Origin: Diplolepis rosae
Lineage: Eukaryota > Arthropoda > Insecta > Hymenoptera > Diplolepididae
Length of the DNA stretch: 64,000 nucleotides
Direction of reading: 5' to 3'
NCBI GenBank assembly: GCA_030998225.1
Contig: JAPYXD010000679.1
Span: 62,001 to 126,000, forward strand
Under the pieces are notes generated by a model, which made no database searches, was not told where the DNA came from, and was given only the letters and a program-made list of their open reading frames with translations. Of the stretch, positions 25,001-40,143 are shown piece after piece (the stretch's first letter is position 1; each line of letters starts with the position of its first letter). The position numbers and the translations under genes are program-made.

Positions 25001-26942
25001 AATATACAAACATTGTATAATATGTGAACATTTTTACTTCTCGCGAAGCTAAAAACTGTTATTCTCATATTTGGCAACTTCGATAATACAAAGTTCAATA
25101 TATCATGAAAAGGAGAAACCGAACAATATAACTTCGTGCTTAACCTACGAAAGTGTAAATATGATTTTTAAGATTATTAAGCATGCAAGTTTCAAGGTTT
25201 GAAACTAAACATTACTCAAACATTGCTTAGTATGTGATCATTTTTACTTCTCGTGATGCTAAAAACAGTTATTCGCATATTTGATATTTTTGATAGCATA
25301 AAAGTTTGAAAGCGAGCAATAAAACGTTTTGTTTAACATACGAAAATGCGAATGCGATTTTTAGGCTTTTGACAAAATTCACTTTTTTAGGTTCGACACT
25401 AGACAATATACAATTATTGCATAATATGTGAACATTTTTACATCTCGCAAAGCTAAAAACTGTTATTCTCATATTTGGCAACTTCGATAATACAAAGTTC
25501 AATATATCATGAAAAGGAGAAACCGAACAATATAACTTCGTGCTTAACATACGAAAGTGTAAATACGATATTTCAGTTTATTAAGCATGCACGTTTCAAG
25601 GTTCGAAACTAAACATTACTCAAACATTGCTTAGTATGTGATCATTTTTACTTCTCGTGATGCTAAAAACAGTTATTCGCATATTTGATATTTTTGATAA
25701 TACACGATTCAATATAGCATAAAAGGTTGAAAGCGAGCAATAAAACGTTTTGTTTAACATACGAAAATGCGAATGCGATTTTTAGGTTTTTGACAAAATT
25801 CACTTTTTTGGTTCGACACTAGACAATATACAAACATACTTCTGGTGATGCTAAAAACTGTTATTCTCATATTTGATATTTTTGATAATACACGATTCAA
25901 TATAGCATCAGAGGTTGAAAGCGAACAATAAAACGTTTTGTTTAACATACGAAAATGCGAATGCGATTTTTAGGTTTTTGACAAAATTCACTTTTTGGTT
26001 CGACACTGGACAATATACAAACATTGTATAATATGTGACCATTTTTACTTGTCGCGAAGCTAAAACCAGTTATTCGCATATTTGATATTTTTGATAATAC
26101 ACGATTCAATATAGCATAAAAGGTTGAAAGCGAGCAATAAAACGTTTTGTTTAACATACGAAAATGCGAATGCGATTTTTACGCAATTGACAAAATTCAC
26201 TAATGATGGTTCGACACTCGACAATATACAATTATTGCATAATATGTGAACATTTTTACTTCTCGCGAAGCTAAAAACTGTTATTCTCATATTTGGCAAC
26301 TTCGATAATACACATTTCAATATATCATGAAATGGAGAAACCGAACAATATAACTTCGTGCTTAACATACGAAAGTGTAAATATGATTAAGCATGCACGT
26401 TTCAAGGTTCGAAACTAAACATTACTCAAACATTGCTTAGTATGTGATCATTTTTACTTCTCGTGATGCTAAAAACAGTTATTCGCATATTTGATATTTT
26501 TGATAATACACGATTCAATAGAGAAAAAAACGAATACAGCAAACAATAAACCTTTTTGTTGAACATACGAAAATGCGAATGCGATTTTTAGGCTTTTGAC
26601 AAAATTCACTTTTTTAGGTTCGACACTAGACAATATACAATTATTGCATAATATGTGAACATTTTTACATCTCGCAAAGCTAAAAACTGTTATTCTCATA
26701 TTTGATATTTTTAATAATACACGATTCAATATAGCATCAAAGGTTGAAAGCGAACAATAAAACGTTTTGTTTAACATACGAAAATGCGAATGCGATTTTT
26801 AGGCTTTTGACAAAATTCACTTTTTTGGTTCGACACTAGACAATATACAAACATTGCATAATATGTGAACATTTTAACTTCTCGCGAAGCTAAAAACTGT
26901 TATTCTCATATTTGGCAACTTCGATAATACACAATTAAACAT
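22012..26942 (+). repeat. Distal superunit copy 1 (4931 bp)
   Basis: The boundary is set, arbitrarily, at the B-tail variant agcatgtatagatgattcc. It contains a shortened B-to-A joint near 22423, a B-like monomer with the private pair atgtaaacattttaacatc / ctcatattcgatattt (22710-22760), C-rich runs, A-B dimers (24090-24509), a D monomer (25754) and an E box (about 26517). A cluster of unusual substitutions lies at 26181-26222. The next copy has the same landmarks 4930-4970 bp further on. Confidence 0.8.
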
Positions 26943-29900
26943 AGCATGTATAGATGATTCCGAACAATATAACTTTGTGCTTAACATACGAAAGTGTAAA
27001 TACGATTTTTCAGTTTATTAAGCATACACGTTTCAAGGTTCGAAACTAAACATTACTCTAACATTGCTTTAGTATGTGATCATTTTTACTTCTCGTGATG
27101 CTAAAAACAGTTATTCGCATATTTGATATTTTTGATAATACACGGTTCAATATAGCATAAAAGGTTGAAAGCGAGCAATAAAACGTTTTGTTTAACATAC
27201 GAAAATGCGAATGCGATTTTTAGGTGTTTGACAAAATTCACTTTTTTTGGTTCGACACTAGACAATATACAAACATTGCATAATATGTGAACATTTTAAC
27301 TTCTCGCGAAGCTAAAAACTGTTATTCTCATATTTGGCAACTTCGATAAATAGTTCAATATATCATGAAAAGGAGAAACCGAACAATATAACTTCGTGCT
27401 TAACCTACGAAAGTGTAAATATGATTTTTAAGATTATTAAGCATGCACGTTTCAAGGTTTGAAACTAAACATTACTCAAACATTGCTCGTGATGCTAAAA
27501 ACAGTTATTCGCATATTTGATATTTTTTGATAATACACGATTCAATATAGCATAAAAGTTTGAAAGCGAGCAATAAAACGTTTTGTTTAACATACGAAAA
27601 TGCGAATGCGATTTTTAGGTTTTTGACAAAATTCACTTTTTTGGTTCGACACCAGAAAATATACAAACATTGCATAATATGTAAACATTTTAACATCTCG
27701 CAAAGCTAAAAACTGTTATTCTCATATTCGATATTTTTGATAATACACGATTCAATATAGCATCGAAGGTTGAAAGCGAGCAATAAAACGTTTTGTGTAA
27801 CATACGAAAATGCGAATGCGATTTTTAGGTTTTTGACAAAATTCACTTTTTTGGTTCGACACTGGACAATATACAAACATTTCATAATATGTGAACATTT
27901 TTACTTCTCGCGAAGCTAAAAACTGTTATTCTCATATTTGGCAACTTCGATAATACAAAGTTCAATATATCATGAAAAGGAGAAACCGAACAATATAACT
28001 TCGTGCTTAACATACGAAAGTGTAAATACGATATTTCAGTTTATTAAGCATGCACGTTTCAAGGTTCGAAACTAAACATTACTCAAACATTGCTTAGTAT
28101 GTGATCATTTTTACTTCTCGTGATGCTAAAAACAGTTATTCGCATATTTGATATTTTTGATAATACACGATTCAATATAGCATAAAAGGTTGAAAGCGAG
28201 CAATAAAACGTTTTGTTTAACATACGAAAATGCGAATGCGATTTTTAGGCTTTTGACAAAATTCACTTTTTTAGGTTCGACACTAGATAATATGCAAACA
28301 TTGCATAATATGTGAATATTTATACTTCTCGCCAAGCTAAAACCAGTTATTCGCATATTTGATATTTTTGATAATACACGATTCAATATAGCATAAAAGG
28401 TTGAAAGCGAGCAATAAAACGTTTTGTTTAACATACGAAAATGCGAATGCGATTTTTCAGTTTATTAAGCATGCACGTTTCAAGGTTCAAAACTAAACAT
28501 TACTCAAACATTGCTTATTATGTGATCATTTTTACTTCTGGTGATGCTAAAAACAGTTATTCGCATATTTGATATTTTTGATAATACACGATTCAATATA
28601 GCATAAAAGGTTGAAAACGAGCAATAAAACGTTTTGTTTAACATACGAAAATGCGAATGCGATTTTTAGGTTTTTGACAAAATTCACTTTTTTGGTTCGA
28701 CACTAGATAATATGCAAACATTGCATAATATGTGAATATTTATACTTCTCGCCAAGCTAAAACCAGTTATTCGCATATTTGATATTTTTGATAATACACG
28801 ATTCAATATAGCATAAAAGGTTGAAAACGAGCAATAAAACGTTTTGTTTAACATACGAAAATGCGAATGCGATTTTTAGGTTTTTGACAAAATTCACTTT
28901 TTTGGTTCGACACTAGACAATATACAAACATTGCATAATATGTGAACATTTTAACTTCTCGCGAAGCTAAAAACTGTTATTCTCATATTTGGCTACTTCG
29001 ATAATACACAGTTCAATATATCATGAAAAGGAGAAACCGAACAATATAACTTCGTGCTTAAGCTACGAAAGTGTAAATACGATTTTTAAGATTATTAAGC
29101 ATGCACGTTTCAAGGTTTGAAACTAAACATTACTCAAACATTGCTTAGTATGTGATCATTTTTACTTCTGGTGATGCTAAAAACAGTTATTCGCATATTT
29201 GATATTTTTGATAATACACGATTCAATAGAGAAAAAAAGGTTGAAAGCGAGCAATAAAACGTTTTGTTTAACATACGAAAATGCGAATGCGATTTTTAGG
29301 TTTTTGACAAAATTCACTTTTTTGGTTCGACACTAGACAATATACAAACATTGCATAATATGTGAACATTTTAACTTCTCGCGAAGCTAAAAACTGTTAT
29401 TCTCATATTTGGCTACTTCGATAATACACAGTTCAATATATCATGAAATGGAGAAACCGAACAATATAACTTCGTGCTTAAGCTACGAAAGTGTAAATAC
29501 GATTTTTAAGATTATTAAGCATGCACGTTTCAAGGTTCGAAACTAAACATTACTCAAACATTGCTTAGTATGTGATCATTTTTACTTCTCGTGATGCTAA
29601 AAACAGTTATTCGCATATTTGATATTTTTGATAGCATAAAAGGTTGAAAGCGAGCAATAAAACGTTTTGTTTAACATACGAAAATGCGAATGCGATTTTT
29701 AGGCTTTTGACAAAATTCACTTTTTTAGGTTCGACACTAGACAATATACAATTATTGCATAATATGTGAATATTTATACTTCTCGCCAAGCTAAAACCAG
29801 TTATTCGCATATTTGATATTTTTGATAATACACGATTCAATATAGCATAAAAGGTTGAAAGCGAGCAATAAAACGTTGTGTTTAACATACGAAAATGCGA

Positions 29901-31892
29901 ATGCGACTTTTAGGTTTTTGACAAAATTCACTTTTTGGTTCGACACTGGACAATATACAAACATTGTATAATATGTGAACATTTTTACTTCTCGCGAAGC
30001 TAAAAACTGTTATTCTCATATTTGGCAACTTCGATAATACAAAGTTCAATATATCATGAAAAGGAGAAACCGAACAATATAACTTCGTGCTTAACCTACG
30101 AAAGTGTAAATATGATTTTTAAGATTATTAAGCATGCACGTTTCAAGGTTCGAAACTAAACATTACTCAAACATTGCTTAGTATGTGATCATTTTTACTT
30201 CTCGTGATGCTAAAAACAGTTATTCGCATATTTGATATTTTTGATAGCATAAAAGTTTGAAAGCGAGCAATAAAACGTTTTGTTTAACATACGAAAATGC
30301 GAATGCGATTTTTAGGCTTTTGACAAAATTCACTTTTTTAGGTTCGACACTAGACAATATACAATTATTGCATAATATGTGAACATTTTTACATCTCGCG
30401 AAGCTAAAAACTGTTATTCTCATATTTGGCAACTTCGATAATACAAAGTTCAATATATCATGAAAAGGAGAAACCGAACAATATAACTTCGTGCTTAACA
30501 TACGAAAGTGTAAATACGATTTTTCAGTTTATTAAGCATGCACGTTTCAAGGTTCGAAACTAAACATTACTCAAACATTGCTTAGTATGTGATCATTTTT
30601 ACTTCTCGTGATGCTAAAAACAGTTATTCGCATATTTGATATTTTTGATAATACACGATTCAATATAGCATAAAAGTTTGAAAGCGAGCAATAAAACGTT
30701 TTGTTTAACATACGAAAATGCGAATGCGATTTTTAGGTTTTTGACAAAATTCACTTTTTTGGTTCGACACTAGACAATATACAAACATACTTCTGGTGAT
30801 GCTAAAAACTGTTATTCTCATATTTGATATTTTTGATAATACACGATTCAATATAGCATCAAAGGTTGAAAGCGAACAATAAAACGTTTTGTTTAACATA
30901 CGAAAATGCGAATGCGATTTTTAGGTTTTTGACAAAATTCACTTTTTGGTTCGACACTGGACAATATACAAACATTGTATAATATGTGACCATTTTTACT
31001 TGTCGCCAAGCTAAACCCAGTTATTCGCATATTTGATATTTTTGATAATACACGATTCAATATAGCATAAAAGGTTGAAAGCGAGCAATAAAACGTTTTG
31101 TTTAACATACGAAAATGCGAATGCGATTTTTCGGTTTTTGACAAAATTCACTTTTTTATTCTCGACACTAGACAATATACAATTATTGCATAATATGTGA
31201 ACATTTTTACTTCTCGCGAAGCTAAAAACTGTTATTCTCATATTTGGCAACTTCGATAATACAAAGTTCAATATATCATGAAAAGGAGAAACCGAACAAT
31301 ATAACTTCGTGCTTAACATACGAAAGTGTAAACAGGATTAAGCATGCACGTTTCAAGGTTCGAAACTAAACATTACTCAAACATTGCTTAGTATGTGATC
31401 ATTTTTACTTCTCGTGATGCTAAAAACAGTTATTCGCATATTTGATATTTTTGATAATACACGATTCAATAGAGAAAAAAACGAATACAGCAAACAATAA
31501 ACCTTTTTGTTGAACATACGAAAATGCGAATGCGATTTTTAGGCTTTTGACAAAATTCACTTTTTTAGGTTCGACACTAGACAATATACAATTATTGCAT
31601 AATATGTGAACATTTTTACATCTCGCAAAGCTAAAAACTGTTATTCTCATATTTGATATTTTTGATAATACACGATTCAATATAGCATCAAAGGTTGAAA
31701 GCGAACAATAAAACGTTTTGTTTAACATACGAAAATGCGAATGCGATTTTTAGGTTTTTGACAAAATTCACTTTTTGGTTCGACACTGGACAATATACAA
31801 ACATTGTATAATATGTGAACATTTTTACTTCTCGCGAAGCTAAAAACTGTTATTCTCATATTTGGCAACTTCGATAATACACAATTAAATAT
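26943..31892 (+). repeat. Distal superunit copy 2 (4950 bp)
   Basis: Same order of landmarks as copy 1: private pair at about 27685-27730, D monomer 30705, E box about 31468. From about 24.8 to 26.8 kb every landmark recurs exactly 4951 bp later, which marks a tandem duplication. Differences include cttcgataaatagttc near 27345 in place of the copy 1 joint, and a 17-bp loss (ttgatagcataaaagg) at 29628. Confidence 0.82.
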
Positions 31893-33764
31893 AGCATGTA
31901 TAGATGATTCCGAACAATATAACTTCGTGCTTAACATACGAAAGTGTAAATACGATTTTTCAGTTTATTTAGCATACACGTTTCAAGGTTCGAAACTAAA
32001 CATTACTCTAACATTGCTTTAGTATGTGATCATTTTTACTTCTCGCGAAGCTAAAACCAGTTATTCGCATATTTGATATTTTTGATAATACACGATTCAA
32101 TATAGCATAAAAGGTTGAAAGCGAGCAATAAAACGTTTTGTTTAACATACGAAAATGCGAATGCGATTTTTAGGTTTTTGACAAAATTCACTTTTTTGGT
32201 TCGACACTAGACAATATACAAACATTGCATAATATGTGAACATTTTAACTTCTCGCGAAGCTAAAAACTGTTATTCTCATATTTGGCTACTTCGATAATA
32301 TACACAGTTCAATATATCATGAAATGGAGAAACCGAACAATATAACTTCGTGCTTAAGCTACGAAAGTGTAAATACGATTTTTAAGATTATTAAGCATGC
32401 ACGTTTCAAGGTTTGAAACTAAACATTACTCAAACATTGCTTAGTATGTGATCATTTTTACTTCTGGTGATGCTAAAAACAGTTATTCGCATGCTTGATA
32501 TTTTTGATAATACACGATTCAATATAGCATAATAGGTTGAAAGCGAACAATAAAACGTTTTGTTAAACATACGAAAATGCGAATGCGATTTTTCGGTTTT
32601 TGAAAAAATTCACTTTTTGGTTCGACACTAGACAATATACAAACATTGTATAATATGTGAACATTTTTACTTCTCGCGAAGCTAAAAACTGTTATTCTCA
32701 TATTTGATATTTTTGATAATACAAGATTCAATATAGCATCAAAGGTTGAAAGCGAACAATAAAACGTTTTGTTTAACATACGAAAATGCGAATGCGATTT
32801 TTAGGTTTTTGACAAAATTCACTTTTTTAGGTTCGACACTAGATAATATGCAAACATTGCATAATATGTGAATATTTTTACTTCTCGCGAAGCTAAAAAC
32901 TGTTATTCTCATATTTGGCAACTTCGATAATACACAGTTCAATATATCATGAAATGGAGAAACCGAACAATATAACTTCGTGCTAAAGCTACGAAAGTGT
33001 AAATACGATTTTTAAGATTATACACGTTTCAAGGTTCGAAACTAAACATTACTCAAACATTGCTTAGTATGTGATCATTTTTACTTCTCGTGATGCTAAA
33101 AACAGTTATTCGCATATTTGATATTTTTGATAATACACGATTCAATATAGCATAAAAGGTTGAAAGCGAGCAATAAAACGTTTTGTTTAACATACGAAAA
33201 TGCGAATGCGATTTTTAGGTTTTTGACAAAATTCACTTTTTTAGGTTCGACACTAGATAATATGCAAACATTGCATAATATGTGAATATTTATACTTCTC
33301 GCCAAGCTAAAACCAGTTATTCGCATATTTGATATTTTTGATAGCATAAAAGTTTGAAAGCGAGCAATAAAACGTTTTGTTTAACATACGAAAATGCGAA
33401 TGCGATTTTTAGGCTTTTGACAAAATTCACTTTTTTTGGTTCGACACTAGACAATATACAATTATTGCATAATATGTGAACATTTTTACATCTCGCAAAG
33501 CTAAAAACTGTTATTCTCATATTTGATATTTTTAATAATACACGATTCAATATAGCATCAAAGGTTGAAAGCGAACAATAAAACGTTTTGTTTAACATAC
33601 GAAAATGCGAATGCGATTTTTAGGCTTTTGACAAAATTCACTTTTTTTGGTTCGACACTAGACAATATACAAACATTGCATAATATGTGAACATTTTAAC
33701 TTCTCGCGAAGCTAAAAACTGTTATTCTCATATTTGGCAACTTCGATAATACACAATTAAACAT
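31893..33764 (+). repeat. Distal superunit copy 3, truncated (1872 bp)
   Basis: Opens with the tgtatagatgattcc tail and the paired variant tactctaacattgctttag, then follows the transition-zone arrangement (gcatgcttgatattt near 32491, ttgttaaacatac near 32561) before rejoining the C-rich part. About 3 kb of the usual superunit is missing. A short A joint, agattatacacgtttcaag, lies near 33015. Confidence 0.72.
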
Positions 33765-36700
33765 AGCATGTATAGATGATTCCGAACAATATAACTTTGT
33801 GCTTAACATACGAAAGTGTAAATACGATTTTTCAGTTTATTAAGCATACACGTTTCAAGGTTCGAAACTAAACATTACTCTAACATTGCTTAGTATGTGA
33901 TCATTTTTACTTCTCGTGATGCTAAAAACAGTTATTCGCATATTTGATATTTTTGATAATACACGATTCAATATAGCATAAAAGGTTGAAAGCGAGCAAT
34001 AAAACGTTTTGTTTAACATACGAAAATGCGAATGCGACTTTTAGGCTTTTGACAAAAATTCACTTTTTTGGTTCGACACTAGACAATATACAAACATTGC
34101 ATAATATGTGAACATTTTAACTTCTCGCGAAGCTAAAAACTGTTATTCTCATATTTGGCAACTTCGATAATACACAGTAAATATGATTTTTAAGATTATT
34201 AAGCATGCACGTTTCAAGGTTCGAAACTAAACATTACTCAAACATTGCTTAGTATGTGATCATTTTTACTTCTCGTGATGCTAAAAACAGTTATTCGCAT
34301 ATTTGATATTTTTGATAATACACGATTCAATATAGCATAAAAGGTTGAAAGCGAGCAATAAAACGTTTTGTTTAACATACGAAAATGCGAATGCGATTTT
34401 TAGGTTTTTGACAAAATTCACTTTTTTGGTTCGACACCAGAAAATATACAAACATTGCATAATATGTAAACATTTTAACATCTCGCAAAGCTAAAAACTG
34501 TTATTCTCATATTCGATATTTTTGATAATACACGATTCAATATAGCACCAAAGGTTGAAAGCGAGCAATAAAACGTTTTGTTTAACATACGAATATGCGA
34601 ATGCGATTTTTAGGTTTTTGACAAAATTCACTTTTTTGGTTCGACACTAGACAATATACAAACATTGCATAATATGTGAACATTTTTACATCTCGCAAAG
34701 CTAAAAACTGTTATTCTCATATTTGGCAACTTCGATAATACAAAGTTCAATATATCATGAAAAGGAGAAAACCGAACAATATAACTTCGTGCTTAACATA
34801 CGAAAGTGTAAATACGATTTTTCAGTTTATTAAGCATGCATGTTTCAAGGTTCGAAACTAAACATTACTCAAACATTGCTTTGTATGTCATGATTTTTAC
34901 TTCTGGTGATGCTAAAAACAGTTATTCGCATATTTGATATTTTTGATAATACACGATTCAATATAGCATAAAAGGGTGAAAGCGAACAATAAAACGTTTT
35001 GTTTAACATACGAAAATGCGAATGCGATTTTTAGGCTTTTGACAAAATTCACTTTTTTGGTTCGACACTAGATAATATGCAAACATTGCATAATATGTGA
35101 ATATTTATACTTCTCGCCAAGCTAAAACCAGTTATTCGCATATTTGATATTTTTGATAATACACGATTCAATATAGCATAAAAGGTTGAAAGCGAGCAAT
35201 AAAACGTTTTGTTTAACATACGAAAATGCGAATGCGATTTTTCAGTTTATTAAGCATGCACGTTTCAAGGTTCGAAACTAAACATTACTCAAACATTGCT
35301 TTGTATGTTATTCTTTTTACTTCTGGTGATGCTAAAAACAGTTATTCGCATATTTGATATTTTTGATAATACACGATTCAATATAGCATAAAAGGTTGAA
35401 AGCGAGCAATAAAACGTTTTGTTTAACATACGAAAATGCGAATGCGATTTTTAGGTTTTTGACAAAATTCACTTTTTTAGGTTCGACACTAGATAATATG
35501 CAAACATTGCATAATATGTGAATATTTATACTTCTCGCCAAGCTAAAACCAGTTATTCGCATATTTGATATTTTTGATAATACACGATTCAATATAGCAT
35601 AAAAGGTTGAAAACGAGCAATAAAACGTTTTGTTTAACATACGAAAATGCGAATGCGATTTTTAGGTTTTTGACAAAATTCACTTTTTTGGTTCGACACT
35701 AGACAATATACAAACATTGCATAATATGTGAACATTTTAACTTCTCGCGAAGCTAAAAACTGTTATTCTCATATTTGGCTACTTCGATAATACACAGTTC
35801 AATATATCATGAAAAGGAGAAACCGAACAATATAACTTCGTGCTTAAGCTACGAAAGTGTAAATACGATTTTTAAGATTATTAAGCATGCACGTTTCAAG
35901 GTTTGAAACTAAACATTACTCAAACATTGCTTAGTATGTGATCATTTTTACTTCTGGTGATGCTAAAAACAGTTATTCGCATATTTGATATTTTTGATAA
36001 TACACGATTCAATATAGCATAATAGGTTGAAAGCGAAAAATAAAACGTTTTGTTTAACATACGAAAATGCGAATGCGATTTTTAGGTTTTTGACAAAATT
36101 CACTTTTTTGGTTCGACACTAGACAATATACAAACATTGCATAATATGTGAACATTTTAACTTCTCGCGAAGCTAAAAACTGTTATTCTCATATTTGGCT
36201 ACTTCGATAATACACAGTTCAATATATCATGAAAAGGAGAAACCGAACAATATAACTTCGTGCTTAAGCTACGAAAGTGTAAATACGATTTTTAAGATTA
36301 TTAAGCATGCACGTTTCAAGGTTTGAAACTAAACATTACTCAAACATTGCTTAGTATGTGATCATTTTTACTTCTCGTGATGCTAAAAACAGTTATTCGC
36401 ATATTTGATATTTTTGATAGCATAAAAGTTTGAAAGCGAGCAATAAAACGTTTTGTTTAACATACGAAAATGCGAATGCGATTTTTAGGCTTTTGAAAAA
36501 ATTCACTTTTTTTGGTTCGACACTAGACAATATACAATTATTGCATAATATGTGAACATTTTTACATCTCGCAAAGCTAAAAACTGTTATTCTCATATTT
36601 GGCAACTTCGATAATACAAAGTTCAATATATCATGAAAAGGAGAAACCGAACAATATAACTTCGTGCTTAACATACGAAAGTGTAAATACGATTTTTCAG

Positions 36701-38077
36701 TTTATTAAGCATGCACGTTTCAAGGTTCGAAACTAAACATTACTCAAACATTGCTTAGTATGTGATCATTTTTACTTCTCGTGATGCTAAAAACAGTTAT
36801 TCGCATATTTGATATTTTTGATAATACACGATTCAATATAGCATAAAAGGTTGAAAGCGAGCAATAAAACGTTGTGTTTAACATACGAAAATGCGAATGC
36901 GACTTTTAGGTTTTTGACAAAATTCACTTTTTTGGTTCGACACTAGACAATATACAAACATACTTCTGGTGATGCTAAAAACAGTTATTCGCATATTTGA
37001 TATTTTTGATAATACACGATTCAATATAGCATCAGAGGTTGAAAGCGAACAATAAAACGTTTTGTTTAACATACGAAAATGCGAATGCGATTTTTAGGTT
37101 TTTGACAAAATTCACTTTTTGGTTCGACACTGGACAATATACAAACATTGTATAATATGTGAATATTTATACTTCTCGCCAAGCTAAAACCAGTTATTCG
37201 CATATTTGATATTTTTGATAATACACGATTCAATATAGCATAAAAGGTTGAAAGCGAGCAATAAAACGTTTTGTTTAACATACGAAAATGCGAATGCGAT
37301 TTTTAGGTTTTTGACAAAATTCACTTTTTTGGTTCGACACTAGACAATATACAAACATTGCATAATATGTGAACATTTTAACTTCTCGCGAAGCTAAAAA
37401 CTGTTATTCTCATATTTGGCTACTTCGATAATACACAGTTCAATATATCATGAAAAGGAGAAACCGAACAATATAACTTCGTGCTTAAGCTACGAAAGTG
37501 TAAATACGATTTTTAAGATTATTAAGCATGCACGTTTCAAGGTTTGAAACTAAACATTACTCAAACATTGCTTAGTATGTGATCATTTTTACTTCTCGTG
37601 ATGCTAAAAACAGTTATTCGCATATTTGATATTTTTGATAATACACGATTCAATAGAGAAAAAAACGAATACAGCAAACAATAAACCTTTTTGTTTAACA
37701 TACGAAAATGCGAATGCGATTTTTAGGCTTTTGAAAAAATTCACTTTTTTTGGTTCGACACTAGACAATATACAATTATTGCATAATATGTGAACATTTT
37801 TACATCTCGCAAAGCTAAAAACTGTTATTCTCATATTTGATATTTTTAATAATACACGATTCAATATAGCATCAAAGATTGAAAGCGAACAATAAAACGT
37901 TTTGTTTAACATACGAAAATGCGAATGCGATTTTTAGGTTTTTGACAAAATTCACTTTTTTGGTTCGACACTAGACAATATACAAACATTGCATAATATG
38001 TGAACATTTTAACTTCTCGCGAAGCTAAAAACTGTTATTCTCATATTTGGCAACTTCGATAATACACAATTAAATAT
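33765..38077 (+). repeat. Distal superunit copy 4 (4313 bp)
   Basis: Same opening variant. It carries the shortened B-to-A joint acacagtaaatatgattttt near 34177 and the ctcatattcgatattt variant at about 34502, like copy 1, then the D monomer 36878 and an E box near 37650. It is about 618 bp shorter than copy 1, the size of one trimer. Landmarks at 30220-31420 recur here 6173-6184 bp downstream. Confidence 0.75.
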
Positions 38078-40143
38078 AGCATGTATAGATGATTCCGAAC
38101 AATATAACTTTGTGCTTAACATACGAAAGTGTAAATACGATTTTTCAGTTTATTAAGCATACACGTTTCAAGGTTCGAAACTAAACATTACTCTAACATT
38201 GCTTTAGTATGTGATCATTTTTACTTCTCGTGATGCTAAAAACAGTTATTCGCATATTTGATATTTTTGATAATACACGATTCAATATAGCATAAAAGGT
38301 TGAAAGCGAGCAATAAAACGTTTTGTTTAACATACGAAAATGCGAATGCGATTTTTAGGTTTTTGACAAAATTCACTTTTTTGGTTCGACACTAGACAAT
38401 ATACAAACATTGCATAATATGTGAACATTTTAACTTCTCGCGAAGCTAAAAACTGTTATTCTCATATTTGGCAACTTCGATAAATAGTTCAATATCTCAT
38501 GAAATGGAGAAACCGAACAATATAACTTCGTGCTTAAGCTACGAAAGTGTAAATACGATTTTTAAGATTATTAAGCATGCACGTTTCAAGGTTTGAAACT
38601 AAACATTACTCAAACATTGCATAGTATGTGATCATTTTTACTTCTGGTGATGCTAAAAACAGTTATTCGCATGCTTGATATTTTTTGATAATACACGATT
38701 CAATATAGCATAATAGGTTTAAAGCGAACAATAAAACGTTTTGTTAAACATACGAAAATGCGATTGCGATTTTTCGGTTTTTGAAAAATTCACTTTTTGG
38801 TTCGACACTAGACAATATACAAACCTTGTATAATATGTGAACATTTTTACTTCTCGCCAAGCTAAAACCAGTTATTCGCATATTTGATATTTTTGATAAT
38901 ACACGATTCAATATAGCATCAAAGGTTGAAAGCGAACAATAAAACTTTTTATTTAACATACGAAAATGCGAATGCGATTTTTAGGTTTTTGACAAAATTC
39001 ACTTTTTTAGGTTCGACACTAGATAATATGCAAACATTGCATAATATGTGAACATTTTAACTTCTCGCGAAGCTAAAAACTGTTATTCTCATATTTGGCT
39101 ACTTCGATAATACAAAGTTCAATATATCATGAAATGGAGAAACCGAACAATATAACTTCGTGCTTAAGCTACGCAAGTGTAAATACGATTTTTAAGATTA
39201 TACACGTTCAAGGTTCGAAACTAAACATTACTCAAAAGTTGCTTAGTATGTGATCATTTTTACTTCTCGCCAAGCTAAAACCAGTTATTCGCATATTTGA
39301 TATTTTTGATAATACACGATTCAATATAGCATAAAAGGTTGAAAGCGAGCAATAAAACGTTTTGTTTAACATACGAAAATGCGAATGCGATTCTTAGCTT
39401 TTGACAAAAATTCACTTTTTTGGTTCGACACTAGACAATATACAAACATTGCATAATATGTGAACATTTTAACTTCTCGCGAAGCTAAAAACTGTTATTC
39501 TCATATTTGGCAACTTCGATAATACACAGTAAATATGATTTTTAAGATTATTAAGCATGCACGTTTCAAGGTTCGAAACTAAACATTACTCAAACATTGC
39601 TTAGTATGTGATCATTTTTACTTCTCGTGATGCTAAAAACAGTTATTCGCATATTTGATATTTTTGATAATACACGATTCAATATAGCATAAAAGGTTGA
39701 AAGCGAGCAATAAAACGTTTTGTTTAACATACGAAAATGCGAATGCGATTTTTAGGTTTTTGACAAAATTCACTTTTTTGGTTCGACACTAGACAATATA
39801 CAAACATTGCATAATATGTGAACATTTTAACATCTCGCAAAGCTAAAAACTGTTATTCTCATATTCGATATTTTTGACAATACACGATTCAATATAGCAT
39901 CAAAGGTTGAAAGCGAGCAATAAAAAGTTTTGTTTAACATTCCAAAATGCGAATGCGATTTTTAGGTTTTTGACAAAATTCACTTTTTTGGTTCGACACG
40001 AGACAATATACAAACATTGCATAATATGTGAACATTTTTACATCTCGCTAAGCTAAAAACTGTTATTCTCATATTTGCCAACTTCGATACTACACAATTC
40101 AATATATCATGAAAAGGAGAAACCGAACAATATAACTTCGTGC
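38078..40143 (+). repeat. Distal block, start of copy 5, divergent
   Basis: Opens with the tgtatagatgattcc tail, then repeats the cttcgataaatagttc joint (near 38478), the gcatgcttgatattt variant (38671), the short agattatacacgttc joint (near 39195) and the acacagtaaatatg joint (near 39527). Single-base changes are frequent, for example gaaaatgcgattgcg at 38754, gattcttagcttttg at 39390 and cattccaaaatgcg at 39938. Confidence 0.7.
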
